Shown here in pieces: positions 22,862-34,257 of a stretch of 64,000 nucleotides of DNA; the stretch's first letter is position 1; each line of letters starts with the position of its first letter. This stretch comes from Oscarella lobularis. Its lineage: Eukaryota > Porifera > Homoscleromorpha > Homosclerophorida > Oscarellidae. Position numbers and translations under genes: made by a program. The stretch is from contig NC_089175.1 of assembly GCF_947507565.1 (NCBI RefSeq), positions 1,787,733 to 1,851,732 of the forward strand, given 5' to 3'. Under the pieces are notes generated by a model, which was not told the origin of the DNA, did no database searches, and was given only the letters and a program-made list of their open reading frames with translations.

Positions 22862-24251
22862 ATGGCTCTGCGTTTAGTTTTCTATGGCGACAAGTCGCTT
22901 CGCGTCGAAGACGTCGATCTTCCGCGTCCGCTTCCCGAAAACTGTATTCTCGCTCGAATACGAATGGCGACGATCTGCGGATCGGACCTTCATACGATAG
23001 AGGGTCGACGAAGTCCGGCGACGCCCTGGTTAGTGACTCGGAGTCGGATAGGAACGATAATTTATAATGTTGTCCACACCCACGCAGCATTCTTGGTCAC
23101 GAAGCCATTGCCGAAATCGTGGAAAATCGTCGAGCCGATAGCACATTGAAGTGCGGAGATCGAATCACATTTCAAGTTGCCGATTGTTGCAGAGAGTGCG
23201 AGAACTGCAATCGAGGCATCGAACAAAAGTGCATCAATTTGTTCAAGGAACTCAAAAAAATAATTAGATTCAATTCACATTTCATTAATTAAAACTTTTT
23301 CTTTTTAATTTAGTATGGTCAGTCCTTGTTAGGATTGCGATCCGAATTGAACGGATGCTTCGCAACTCATATCGTTATTCACCCGAGAACGTTTTGCGTT
23401 GCTATACCGGACAACGTTCCGGACAACATCGCGGCGACTATCAACTGCGCTCTAGCGACCGTCGTCAACGTTCTCGAGGAAGTGGAGAAATGCCTTCGAA
23501 GTGACGAAAGAAAATCGGTTGTTATTCAGGTAACAAGTATATGTACGTTTATGAAGATATTTTTTATAAAGCCTTTGTATTTGTAGGGTTCAGGAATGTT
23601 AGGTCTTTTTGCGTGTGCCTTGCTTAGAGAGTCGGGATTCGATAAGGTGTACTGTACTGATGCCGTTGAAAGTCGTCTCGAATTGGCTCGAAAATTTGGA
23701 GCTACCACAATTTGCATTGGTACGATTCGTTTCATATGAAGGACAATTTTTACGTTTATTTGACAGGAAAGAATGACGACGATTTGCCTTCCGAAAACTC
23801 AGTCGATGCTGTTATTGAAGCAATAATAATAATAATAGGACCTCTTTGTTTCTTTTATTGAATTCTTTTGTTTAGATTTGCGGCGTGCCATCGGTTGTTC
23901 AGCAGGGAATCAAACTGCTTCGAACCGGTGGTGTTTACATCTTGGCCGGTCTCGTGCATCCCAAGTCGAAACTCGACATCACAGGACTCCAAATCATCAG
24001 CAAATGCCTCACAATAAAAGGTGAACTTGTACTATCGTAGATAATTCTTTTCTATGTATCGATACTAAGGAGTTCACAATTACTCTTCTCGTCATCTCTC
24101 CGCTGCCGTCGACTTCCTCTCACGAACGGTGGACAAGTACCCATATGAAGAGCTGTTCAGCGAGCCGCATTCTCTTCGCAACTTCGACGCAGCGTATGAT
24201 CTTGCATTGTCTCGAAAATTTCTCCGAGTCTGCTTCAATCCTCAAATTTGA
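22862..24251 (+). CDS. Zinc-dependent medium-chain alcohol dehydrogenase family protein
   Basis: Seven exons: 22862-23028, 23088-23247, 23314-23529, 23587-23719, 23767-23819, 23876-24020, 24070-24251; about 351 aa, the usual length. Visible features are the catalytic-zinc Cys in ICGSDLH, His-Glu in GHEA, the four-Cys structural zinc lobe CCRECENCNRGIEQKC, and the Rossmann motif GSGMLGLFA. The substrate is unknown; related proteins oxidise polyols, threonine or small alcohols with NAD(P). Two introns are unusual. Intron 2 (23248-23313) would start GA rather than GT, and intron 5 (23820-23875) starts GC next to an (AAT)n run. Both are required to keep the conserved frame. The ATG at 22862 is the first in the correct frame. 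Confidence 0.85.
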
Positions 24252-24399
24252 ATAGATCTATAGTCTCTCCTCTATCTATGCTATAGTGGCACGTGATTCT
24301 CACGTGATCGGCTGCTAACGCACGATTCAAAAGTCGCGATGAACTCCAGGCGAGCAATTCAAACTTTCGAAGCGTCGTTCTAGCAATTTCTCGCGTAGA

Positions 24400-26135
24400 A
24401 TGAACAAACTCGTGTGCGAATGGAGAGAAAGCGGCAGTGCATCGCCTCTAAAGGCACGTAAACGGTCGCATCCTTCGCTTCGCGATCTCCCAGCCGACGA
24501 GTCGCGCATTTTTGACTCGTCAATTTGTGTCGTCGTAGCTACGACGCTTCATAGAGAAGCAGGTCAGCCCAGAAGGTCACGGACCGTTGTGGCGATGTTT
24601 GATCGAGCCCGAGAAACTTCGCGGCATAAGCCCCTTCGATTACAAGGTAAAAAACTACTGTGAGCCTCTATTATTTAATTTATACCTTTATTATAAGGAA
24701 GCGAAGGAGATGATTGAGTGTCTCTTCACCTATTACTCTCTCGACTATACTCCGGATTCCAACAGAAAATTGAGAAAAGTTATTGGTACAGTAGATATAT
24801 ATTTCTTTCTGTTCGACGTTATTTTGATCTGACTTTTTTGGGCTTTTTAGATGACCTGGAATCTCTTGAGTTGGACGAAGTGTCCAAGGAGAGTCATCCC
24901 GCCAAGAATTTAGTCGAATTTCTTCTTGTTGGCGCGGAGAAGAAGTCTTCGCGGGGAAGCGATGCCGCGTGCGAGCTTTCAGCTGTCGTTCGCTTTCTGA
25001 AATCGATTTACCAAATCTTATTGGATTTGGGTTAGATGCAATAGATAATTGCGTATGTTGTTGCGTGGCTTTATCTCGATTTTTTTTCTAGATCGAACGT
25101 TTTGCTCTTTCTCTATATTTGAGAACGGTTTTGGGCAAGACAAACTTGAGCAGCTCTTTTTCGTTCTTGGTGTGTATTCAATTTATAACCCGAGTATAGG
25201 CTACTGCCAAGGTTCTATTCTAAATGACTTTGACAAAATGAATTTAATTAATTGTTTTCTTTTACAGGGATGTCTTTTATTGCTGGTATGCTTGTTTTGA
25301 ATGAGGATGAAGAAGTAATGCTAAAAGAATCGTGTACAGGATTTTTGACTGCTTTTTTGTCTAGACTGCCTTTTGGATGATGGCATCAATGCTGGAAAGA
25401 GAGAAGCATCTGTCAGGCTACTATTCAAAGAACCTATCAAAGTAGCAAACCCTCTTGATGAAGTGTCACGATACTGAGGCCAATATTTTCAGACTACACC
25501 ATCATAGTGACGTATTTCGCCAGATTCTTCATCACCACATCCCTTCTACTGCAAAGCATCTGGTAATAAGAATATATAGAGCAGAAGATACCTGTACCCT
25601 ATTCGCTATGCTGCAGGATACATTGAATGTTCTGCCGTTGATGTACGTCACTCAATGGTTTCTTTCTCTCTTCACTTGCTTGCCTTGTTGGAGAGCTGTA
25701 CTTTCGATTTGGGATTATTTCATGCTAGAAGGTATGTTTACTTACACTTCAGGAGTAAATTTTTGGTTTTAAACTGTTCTTTTCTAAAGGCGTTGTTGCT
25801 GTATTTCAAGCAGCTATCGCTATACTACAACTTTGCTCAGGTCACCACTATAGCGTTTTAGTTTGATTCCTGGAGAAATGGGCTAAGATAGATGACCTAT
25901 TGGCGATAACGGAAACCGGCAAGGCGTTACTCCTTTTGACTAATCTTCCAAAAGACAGGTAGGTCGTAGCTGATTGGCGTCAAATTGAAAGTTAGTATTT
26001 TTTGTGTCCAGCGATTTCTGGGATAAATTCATTTCACTTTTCTGGTCAACGAAAATACCAAAATGGCAACTGGACGGGTTGCTAATCCCCAAAACAGAGT
26101 CGTCCACATCGACCGGTTCTACACTTACTATATAA
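24400..26135 (+). CDS. TBC-domain Rab GTPase-activating protein
   Basis: Exons read GPLWRCLIEPEKLRG, YQILLDLDRTF, NPSIGYCQG, SFIAGMLVLNEDEE, AFWMMASMLEREKHL, VTQWFLSLFTCLPCW and LSIWDYFMLEGVVAVF. These are the ordered motifs of a TBC domain. The arginine finger (I-x-x-D-x-x-R) and the glutamine finger (YxQ) are both present, so a catalytically competent RabGAP acting on vesicle-traffic Rabs is likely. The C-terminus continues to a TAA at 26133-26135. The N-terminal exon from the ATG at 24400 only joins in frame through a GC donor near 24454, so the start is uncertain. Exon borders between 25300 and 25600 were not all resolved. The 3' end overlaps the start of the next gene on the same strand. 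Confidence 0.75.
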
Positions 26136-26930
26136 CTAGTAAAGTAAAGTATTCAAATTTTGTAATATTAAGATTCGAAACCCAACGTCGTGGTCAAGTC
26201 AAGAAAGAGACCTCGTGAAGAGGAGGAGGACGACGACGAGGAGTTGAGCACAGACGGCGGCGGCGGCGCAACGAAGCGACGAAAGCGCCACGACGGTAAA
26301 TTATTTTATCCGTGCTCGCGGTTTCGACAGTCTCGTTCTCTAGAGAGCGACGCGTCTCGTCCGCAACCGGCGACGGGATTTGGGTGGCTGGAGCGATTGA
26401 AGCGATTCGTCTCCACTTCCAAATCGTCGTCAAATCATCAAGAAGAGTTTGAATTGAAACCGCTTCGTCCCAGCGGCGTTGACAATGCGACGTCGCCGCG
26501 GACACCGCGACGAGGGCAACGACGACGACGACGGAGAACGTCAAGAAAACCGTCGCAGGTTTGGATCATGTGTTGGGTAGAAAAAACCCCTGTTGTATCT
26601 TTTGTTGGCAGAAACGTTTGATAAACGTCAGTCTTGCTGACGAGTAAGTTTTCCAAGTGGGGAGCACTTTCACTTTTTTTGGAGTCCGTTTTGCGCTTAG
26701 GAGATCTCCCTCCGTGAAGCAAAGCTTTTACGAGTTCAACACCCCGACGCCCCTACGTCCTTCACAGGCGAGTACAGTATTACGGGAGGGAGAGGGATCT
26801 CCTTCCTCTCCTATTCTATATTACTCTCTGTCACATGTCTACACAGACTAAGAGAAAGGACAAAGATCGTCTTGAGCAAGAGGACTCGCCTTTCGAACAA
26901 TTCTACTACGAACTAGGCAAAATTCAATAG
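26063..26930 (+). CDS. Small basic, probably nuclear protein of unknown function
   Basis: Five exons: 26063-26138, 26173-26558, 26612-26643, 26701-26767, 26847-26930; about 214 aa with consistent phases. It begins MATGRVANPQNRVVHIDRF and contains KSRKRPREEEEDDDEE and TKRRKRH, strong nuclear-localisation-like clusters. Arg/Ser/Pro-rich sequence follows, then a C-terminus ending FEQFYYELGKIQ. No known domain is recognised. The fourth intron has a GC donor (CAG/GCGAGT at 26768). The first exon overlaps the last codons of the upstream TBC gene in another frame. That is either a true overlap or a sign that one of the two ends is mis-modelled. Confidence 0.6.
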
Positions 26931-26952
26931 GTAATACCTCTCGCATCCCTCT

Positions 26953-28917
26953 CTAAGTCTTTTTATTTCGTGCATGCTCTTTCACTTCCTCAATCATTCC
27001 ATCGACCTAAAAACGATTCAGAAGCTGATTGATTGTCTCTCGAAGCAAGAAACCGACTCGTTTCACTCACCCAAACGTAGAAGACGGCGGCTCCTTTGCT
27101 CGCTTCGGACACCGAGGACAAATCGTCTGCTTTGATAATGCGTTCGGCTTTCGTCGCCGCGTCGAGGCCGATGTTCGCCGGATCGCAACTTCCCACGCGT
27201 CGTTTTAGGTTCTCCTTGCCGGTTCGGCCGATTAGCGTCTGCACCGTTTGCCACTTGCGCATCTCTTTCTCGGGGTGTCCGAGAAGGATGAAGACGGCCA
27301 TCATGACATCGTGGACGACCTGAGGCGGCTTGCCGTAGCTCTTCAATTCGGCTATGGTGCGCTGATCGAGATTGAGTACCTAGAAGGAAAGATTAAGGTA
27401 AACCGGTGTACTCAAAGTCTACTGCTTCACTGTACCACTGTACTCCTGACTAAAACTGGGGTCCGAGGGGTAGAGTGACAGTCATAGAATGCCAGTGGTA
27501 CAGTGGTACAGTGGTACAGGACCCCCATTAGTCTACTACCTCTACTTACTTCTTTTCTAAACTGTTCTAGTTTCTTCAGTCGTGTGAGCAATTGATTCGC
27601 TTCGGCCATTTCTTTTGCGAGTTTCTCTTCCAGTCCGGCGCTTTTGACGTCGCTCATTGCCTTCTGGAGTTCTTCGATTTTTCTTCTGGCGACGGCGTCG
27701 TCTAGGTTTTTCGCCGCCACTAGTTTCTTCAGGAGCGCCTTCGCTTCCTCGAGTTTATTAACGTCCAAGTCTTTGCCGAGGCTTTTCTTATTCTCTTCAG
27801 CTTCTTTGACAGCAGGCTCAAGATCGTCAATTTTCTTGGAAGTAAGAGCGTGATCGAGTTGAGCGTTGATTTTTTTGGCTTTTGCTCTTTTAGCTTCAGC
27901 GTCTCCAGCCTCTTTGGCAGACTTGCCTTTGCCTTTGCCTTTCTCCTCTGGCTTGGATGGGGCTGCTGGTTGAGGCTCTTCTTTTGGTTTTAATGGTACA
28001 GGAACTACTTCAGGTGGCTTGGGCTCGTCTTTTTCTTTTGGTTTCGATGGTGCAGGTACTTCGGGTGGCTTCGGCTTATCTTTATCTTTATCTTTTTCTT
28101 GTAGTTTTGACGGTGCAGCTGACACTTCAAGCTGAGGCTTCGTAACTGGCGGAATTCCAGTAAGCTCCTCTTCCCTTTTCTTGCTGTCTTTCCGTTTTGC
28201 TTCTTCCTTATTTATACTTACTTTCTTCTCTACTCTGGAAAGCTTTTTCGTCGGTGGCGCCTCTTCAACGCTTTTCTTTGGCCTAATTGTTATTGTCTCA
28301 TTTTCTTTTTGTCTTTCAGGGCGCATTACAGCTGCAAGCTTCCTTGCACGAGACAACGTTGGAATGACTTTCTCTTCTGGCAGCTCCTCCTCTTCCTCCT
28401 CTTCCTCAATACTCAACCCATCGCCATAAAGATTACACAATTCCACTTCGATCTCCTCAAACGAAATCCCACTTCCAATCTGCGGTCCTCTCTTCCTCAA
28501 CCATCGATTCCATCTCTTCGACGAGAACGCCTCATTGTGAGCAGCTCTCATCAAAAACTCGGCCTGCCTTTCAGATACCAATCCACCGCCTCCTTCCACG
28601 GCCAGCATGCAGAATTCCCATTGCAAATCCTGTACCAGAACGTATCGCCTATCCATTTCCTACAGTAAGAGAATATAAGTATTTTTTATCGTCATTATAT
28701 AATGTCTTGCTTTTAAGCAGGCTATGAATTCATCTGAGACGCATACGTCACCGAGGCACGCCGTTCTCACGGACGCCTGCACTTGAGCAGGAGAGAGCAT
28801 CTCCGTTCTTAGTTCCCCGTACAAGTCGTGAAGCTCCTGCACGGTGAGAAATCCTTTAAAACCCCTGTCCCTACTCCTGAACATGTCCAGTAGGAACGAG
28901 TCCTTCTCCATAGGCAT
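26953..28917 (-). CDS. EF-hand-like, coiled-coil protein with C-terminal dynein-stalk module
   Basis: Four exons on the minus strand: 28917-28711, 28659-27550, 27379-27071, 27006-26953; about 559 aa. The N-terminus has an EF-hand-like segment (FRSRDRGFKGFLTVQEL). The middle is acidic, then Lys/Pro/Glu-rich with repeated KPKEKDEPKPPEV units. A helical coiled coil follows (LEEAKALLKKLVAAKNLDDAV and on). The last 120 residues match the start of the dynein heavy-chain stalk and microtubule-binding region: a TIAELKSYGKPP motif, AVFILLGHPE, DPANIGL, and AVFYVW followed by a helix. A dynein motor is absent. A role in microtubule or axoneme contact is inference. The first intron (28660-28710) uses a GC donor. 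A (GGTACAGT)3 tract lies in the second intron. Confidence 0.7.
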
Positions 28918-29168
28918 TTTTGACCCGTCACTAGGGAAAACACATGAAGAGTAGCGCACGCTATAGAGAAACCCTCGTACAGTAGTCCTGATGAAAGTAT
29001 AAGAACTAAGAAGGCAACTAACATACAACAGAGATACAAAATACGTAAAAGAAATTTTTCAACCAAACTAAAAACAGTCATTCTCTTCACCGGCACGGCG
29101 AATAGCCCACGTAAAATCATACGTCTTGACTGCATCGTAATAGGGACACTTTATTAGAGAGTGATTCC

Positions 29169-30328
29169 CTAGACATAGAAGAAACTCGTTATCGTTCCGC
29201 CTCTTGCTCTCTGTACCAACTCACCTGTCCGTATTGCTTCAATAAACGCTTTATCTTCTTCTAGGTAAGCGTCCGCGTCCTCAAACGTGAAAACGCGTTC
29301 AGATTCAGACTTTCCCGAGCGAACACGCAGTTCGCACGTCGATCGATAGGGCTCAATAAGAGACATGCGTAAACCGTCGGCCCAGACGTCAAACGAAGTC
29401 TCATACGACGTCCCCAACAAGCTTATGCCATGCATAAGCGACCCTATACCATTCCTTTCAAATTTCCAATGAGCCGAAGTAGCTCTATAGAAAACACATC
29501 TCCCATATTGATATATCCGTATTGATTAATTAATCCATCTTACCGAGGCATACGTAGTTCATCCCTGATTTCATCCTCTCTGATGTGTTCTCCTATGTGA
29601 GACAGTTTCCCTGACGGTTCCGATGCATTTACATTCAAAGCGGATATGGTTCCCAAGTTCGGTTCGCCGGCGAGATAGCGTGCTAGGTCGCAAAAATGCG
29701 TCGCCTGTTCGATGATGGGCCCGCCCGAGCTGCGCACGTTCCACCAATGAGGCTTCGTCGATTCCGAATACGCGCAATTGTAGCGCGCGTTTACGCACAT
29801 GACTCGTTTTCCCGCCGAATGGAGTTCGGTTATGAATTCCTTCATTTTGACGACGGCCGGATGATAGCGAAACATGTATCCTACCGAAACGATTGCGTTC
29901 GACTTGGCCTGCTCGGCGGCGAGCGTTCGCGCGAAATCGACGAAGTTCTCCGGCGGAACGAGCGACAGCGGTTTCTCAATGAACGTGTGGATTCCCGCCT
30001 TGACGCACGCTAACTCGATGTCGAGGCCTTTTACAAGGGAACCGTGACATCCGGGTGGAAGCCCGACAAATACACCGTCGAGCTTCTCTCGCTCTATCAT
30101 GTCCTCAGCGCTCGAGTAGATTTTGCAGTTGGCGTAGATCGATGTTGCGTTCGTCGCTCGCTTTCGTTCGGCGAGAGCGCGTTCGGCTCTCGTCGTGTCG
30201 ATGTCGGCGATTCCGACGATTTCAACGCCGCCGATTTGTTCGAGTCGGCTCGCGTGGTTCCACGAGCCCACGTTGCTGCCGAAATTGACTCCGCCTGCGC
30301 CGATAAAGCCGATTCGCACGTTTGCCAT
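29169..30328 (-). CDS. Gfo/Idh/MocA-family NAD(P)-dependent oxidoreductase
   Basis: Two exons, 30328-29544 and 29484-29169, about 366 aa, the family's normal length. The N-terminus is a Rossmann fold, IGFIGAGGVNFGS. IEKPLS provides the conserved Glu-Lys-Pro that orients the nicotinamide, and GGPIIEQATHFCDLARY carries the catalytic Asp/His region. The C-terminal beta-sheet half includes DVWADGLRMSL and FTFEDADAYLEEDKAFIEAI. The substrate is probably a sugar or cyclitol; it cannot be named from sequence. The gene runs divergently from PRIMPOL, with 88 bp between the two start codons, so a shared bidirectional promoter is likely. Confidence 0.88.
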
Positions 30329-30416
30329 TGTAGGATGCCGGGACGTTGTTTTCGTTTGGTAGCGCACGGTAGAAACATGGAGTCTTTGCCGAAGAAACGG
30401 CGGTTAGCATGGTTTC

Positions 30417-32997
30417 ATGACTTCTAGCCGTACATCCATCGTTCTTTCTAGTCTACTTTTGCCACCTCTACCTTGGCGAATCTTTTCCAAGCAGAAGGAC
30501 GCTCTCCAACACGCGAATAGCCATCCAGTACGACGAAATTGCACTCAATCATGAGATCAATTTCTTTTGAAGGACCATCACGTATTTTCGTTTGAATCTG
30601 AAGCGCTGGGCGATTCGGGATGCCGAAAATTCATCTCGACTACATACCTAGCGTTCTTTGAAAAATATCGGTAAAACTAGTCAAAGAAAATTGGTCAAAT
30701 TCTAAAATTCTTTTATAAAGAAAAACGAAAAAATCTGATAAGCATTTTTATGAAGTCATAGCTGAAGGTCCGTTTTGTAGTATCAGTCTAACCCGTAATT
30801 AATTAATTAATTAATTAATTAATTATTGAAGGCCACGCGTGTAAACTTTACTTCGATTTGGAGTACAATCGAGCTCGCAATCCGAGTCTTGACGGGTCAG
30901 CCATGGTCGAAACGTTCATTGCCGTAAGAAATAAACTCAATTGTACGTTTTAGACCTATTATTTTATGCAGTGCGTTTGTGACCAAATGAAAACCGTTTT
31001 TCGCGTAAATTCAATTGATAGTGAAGACGTTATTGATTTAGACTCAAGGTAAAAACAGCCAGATAGCTGAACGAAGACTAAATAAACGTGGCTTAGCACT
31101 GAGGCTAAATTTTCTCGTCATCTCATTTTTAACGTAAAAGAGGCTGTATTTGCAGACAACAGTCACGTAGGTACGACAACAGGATTATCTAAGGATTTGC
31201 TAGTAATTGAGCCTTTTCCTCCGGTAGGGGCTTTTGTTCATTATTTAGTTGATCAAATCAAAACCTCTACTTCCGGTATCATTGGTCAAACCTTTTTCTA
31301 TACATAATTACAGTACGTCTTTAGAAACGTTGAAGACATTGCGTGTTTGCACTGAAAAGGGCTCGGACAGCTTATTTATTGACTCCGGTCTGATTGGTTT
31401 CACCCTCGCGATTCGTTTTCTTGAAGATCTGCCTCGTCAGGCGTCTACACGAGAAATCGAAACTTTCGAATACTCGGGTCATCGAAATTGGGCAAAACAG
31501 CAGTTCTTAAATATTTCAAACCGAGTTCCTACAAAGTCAGTCAATCAGTTTGATTTTCACTCGTGCAGGAAGCGTTTGATTCTTTGTGTACATAGGCGCA
31601 GCATCTAAGGGAATTCAAGTCTCTTTGGCAGGATGGCAGGCACAAGGAAGTGAAACGCGATACGCTGTTTGATCGTTTACTTTCGTCTCTCGTCTGCAGT
31701 ACACAGTATGACTAGAGAGAGACAGACCTTTTTCCCTAAACACTTAACTCATCTCTTAGGTATAATAGAGGTACAATGGGAAAATTTCCTCGTCTTCTAA
31801 CGTTCGAAAATAAGGCACACGTCAGCTCAATGTCTCATACTAAGCCTCCTCGTAAAGAGGTCGCAGTTAGTGATAGTAGTCGTCCATCGGAATCGTTTGG
31901 ACGCTCGCCTTTTCCCCTACTGGACGACTTTATGCTGACCCAGATGAATCACGGCGGCGTGCAGGGCTGCATTCGCTCCGTCGTGTATTTCTCCGAGGGA
32001 AATACGGTCGTGTACAATGTCGGAAGGAATCGGTGGTGCTGGAACGTGGGACGAGCTCACAAAAGCAATCACACGATGTGAGTTGAGAATACGATAGAGA
32101 AATTTTTTAATAATTGCATTTTATAGCCTGATTGCCGATTGTAAGAATGGGGTCTTTTATCAGAAGTGTCTCGACCCCGAATGTCGAGAAAGCAATTATA
32201 GGTCTCCAGGTAATACAATGGGCCTATGATGATCTATAACGTGATACTTTACGTCTCTAGAGAAATCGATTCCCCCACACGTGAACCCTCTTTCTCTCAA
32301 GAACGAGGACGTTATCACAGACGAAGAAATGAGTCGGGCTCTCGACGAAGCATCCGAAACGTGCGACCTCCTGTCCGCATTCGCAGAAGACGTCTCGGAA
32401 GACGACTTGGACGACGACTTCAAAGAGGTTCATTTAATTAGGAATCCTGCAGACTATTCGCAGGTGGAGCCTTTACCTTGGCCGCACACTGCAGACCTTT
32501 TCTTCGCCTACGGATCGAACATGGACGCAGACTTGGTAGCGAAGAGGACGGGCGCGTCCTCCCAACGCTTCCTAGCGGAGCTTCGAGACTATGAGATGAC
32601 GTTCTGCAAGCTGGCAAAGAGCCCGCTTCAAGCCGAGAAGGGAATCGGCTACGCGAACGTAAGACCGCGACTCGGCTGCAAAGTGTACGGTATTCTCAAC
32701 GCGTGCAAAGCCGGATTGCTGGAGAAAATCCACGCCTATCAAAGATCGTGGTCATACGATCGTCAATTGGAGGTCGACGTCGTTTTGCCTGCTCTAGGTG
32801 GGCGGAGAGTTCGCGCCGTAACGTATGCGGCAAACGAAGATACAGTAAGAGAGGGCTTAAAGCCGGCACGCGATTACGCCTTGATTTGCTTGAATGGCGG
32901 CCGAGACTTGCTGCCTCCTCACTACTTAGAGTATTTGGAAGCATGCGTTGACGAGAGCCTTCCTATCGATACAGCTCACGACTACACGTTTATTTAG
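30417..32997 (+). CDS. PRIMPOL: PrimPol fused to a gamma-glutamylcyclotransferase-like domain
   Basis: Early exons: 30417-30527, 30573-30670, 30721-30767, 30832-30923, 30972-31048, 31098-about 31170. Further exons near 31215, 31320, 31440, 31632 and 31760 lead to the final exon 32261-32997. PrimPol hallmarks are all present: LPWRIFSKQKDA, HVFSFESE, the catalytic DxE in LYFDLEYN, the His of FSRHLIF, LFIDSG joined to VYTRNRNFR, and a CHCC zinc finger (RWCWNVGRAHKSNH, YQKCLDPEC). An acidic helix resembling an RPA-binding tail follows. The same last exon then continues without a stop into FFAYGSNMD, KGIGYANVRP, GCKVYGIL and the rest of a GGCT fold. PrimPol reprimes stalled forks with a primase-polymerase core. 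Here the cyclotransferase Glu position seems to be His or Ala, so that domain may bind rather than catalyse. Confidence 0.88.
30797..30827. repeat. (TTAA)n simple repeat in a PRIMPOL intron
   Basis: About seven AATT/TAAT units in a row, inside the intron before the exon coding LYFDLEYN. Confidence 0.9.
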
Positions 32998-33006
32998 TTT
33001 CTTTTA

Positions 33007-34152
33007 CTACAGTTCAACTCTAATATAATCTTCGAAAATTGAACCAATGCCAACAGTGACTTCAATATAGTCAAAATGCTCTTGTATGCGAAATAATTCA
33101 TCTATTTTATATTCGCTCCGGCCAGGATCAATGAGCCTCTTTGGAGAACGCGAACAGACGCGACGAGTGCCGTCGTCATCAATTTCCAGCACATCTTTCT
33201 TTTCATATTCTCCTGAAAGATAGAAAGCAAAAGGTTTCTTGCACCTGTCTTGGATTTCTATGACAAGTTCGTTTTTTGCAGGAGACTCCAGAGAAACAGA
33301 GTCCGGCGTGCGAGTCCAAGACGGCTGCCGAAGTAATCCTGAATCCGGCCACTCGTCATCAGAGTCATCTGGACGCTTTGCCTCAGGCTGCTCAGCAATT
33401 CCCAGCGACTTCATAACGGCATCCCTGAGCCGCAATCCGCCTTCTTCAAATTGGCATTCACCTCGCAAAATGTTCTCAAGTAAACTAATGTATTCCTCAG
33501 TGGCTGGTGCGCGAACGGTTTTGTCTTCCACTACGTCTAACTCGACGTCTACGTTTAAAATAACGGCAGCTTCCTCTGGTTTGCCCCAAGCCAGAGCTAC
33601 GGTATATTCGTTGAATATTCCCATTTTCTTGATATGTAGGCTGCCGCCAAACAGCAACTTTTCGGCATAGTATCCTACCTTGTCAGATTTTGAACGAAAT
33701 TGATCTTCGTCACCGTCCTTTACGTAAAATCTACGAACTTTGCTGTGAGCTAGTAGTTCGTGAATATAGCCGCACGCCACCATGACCACGTAAACTCTGC
33801 GGCGTAAATCGTCTTTTGGAAAAGTGCACGCCCCCCGCAACTTTTCAGCAAAGTCGCCCAAGATAAGCACTCCTCCTTCCGCTGTCGTCGGCATCTTGTA
33901 CACGTCGGAGAAATACGGTTCTTTCATGAGGCTCATGTTAGGGTCAGACCGCCTAGCTTTCCCGCCGCCGTGCAGAGGGACGACTGGCGGCAGATTGTCA
34001 CCACTTACGTGGGTTTGGACGGTCGCATCGTCGTCGTTGAGAGATTTGAAGAGACCGTGCCTATTCTCGATGAACGTTTTCGCCAGTGTCAAGCCTTCTT
34101 TGACCACCGGGATGTCGTCGAAGCTACTTCCACGGAGTTGTGTTTCCGCCAA
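33007..34152 (-). CDS. Intronless protein of unknown family, paralogue 1
   Basis: One open frame of 381 aa, convergent with PRIMPOL; only about 10 bp separates the two stop codons. I do not recognise the family. Visible features are a helical start (EGLTLAKTFIENR), a middle block (DDLRRRVYVVMVACGYIHEL), TEEYISLLENILRGECQF, an acidic Asp/Ser/Trp-Pro linker, and a conserved beta-rich C-terminus (NELVIEIQDRCKKPFAFYLSGEY, in two parts, ending FEDYIRVEL). There is no signal peptide, membrane segment or repeat. Paralogue 2 lies immediately upstream in transcription sense. High identity and preserved frames suggest both are expressed genes rather than decay products. Confidence 0.65.
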   Translation of the reverse strand: MAETQLRGSSFDDIPVVKEGLTLAKTFIENRHGLFKSLNDDDATVQTHVSGDNLPPVVPLHGGGKARRSDPNMSLMKEPYFSDVYKMPTTAEGGVLILGDFAEKLRGACTFPKDDLRRRVYVVMVACGYIHELLAHSKVRRFYVKDGDEDQFRSKSDKVGYYAEKLLFGGSLHIKKMGIFNEYTVALAWGKPEEAAVILNVDVELDVVEDKTVRAPATEEYISLLENILRGECQFEEGGLRLRDAVMKSLGIAEQPEAKRPDDSDDEWPDSGLLRQPSWTRTPDSVSLESPAKNELVIEIQDRCKKPFAFYLSGEYEKKDVLEIDDDGTRRVCSRSPKRLIDPGRSEYKIDELFRIQEHFDYIEVTVGIGSIFEDYIRVEL

Positions 34153-34212
34153 ACTCTCCGCGTGCTCGTCGATTATGCGCAGTTCGCTGTCGAGTCAACG
34201 CGCGCGAGGATT

Positions 34213-34246
34213 TGAAACAGCTCACGACTACATGCACGTTTATTTA
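34213..34246 (+). pseudogene. Remnant of the PRIMPOL 3' end
   Basis: ACAGCTCACGACTACATGCA then CGTTTATTTAG repeats the last codons and stop of PRIMPOL (32970-32997) next to the 3' end of paralogue 2. It shows that the duplication unit contained both the end of PRIMPOL and the unknown gene. Confidence 0.7.
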
Positions 34247-34257
34247 GTTTTCTTTCA

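Noticed and set aside
27644-28668. Plus-strand hydrophobic frames opposite the Lys/Glu-rich gene
   Set aside because: They are complements of Lys and Glu codons, which read as Leu, Phe and Ser; not membrane proteins.
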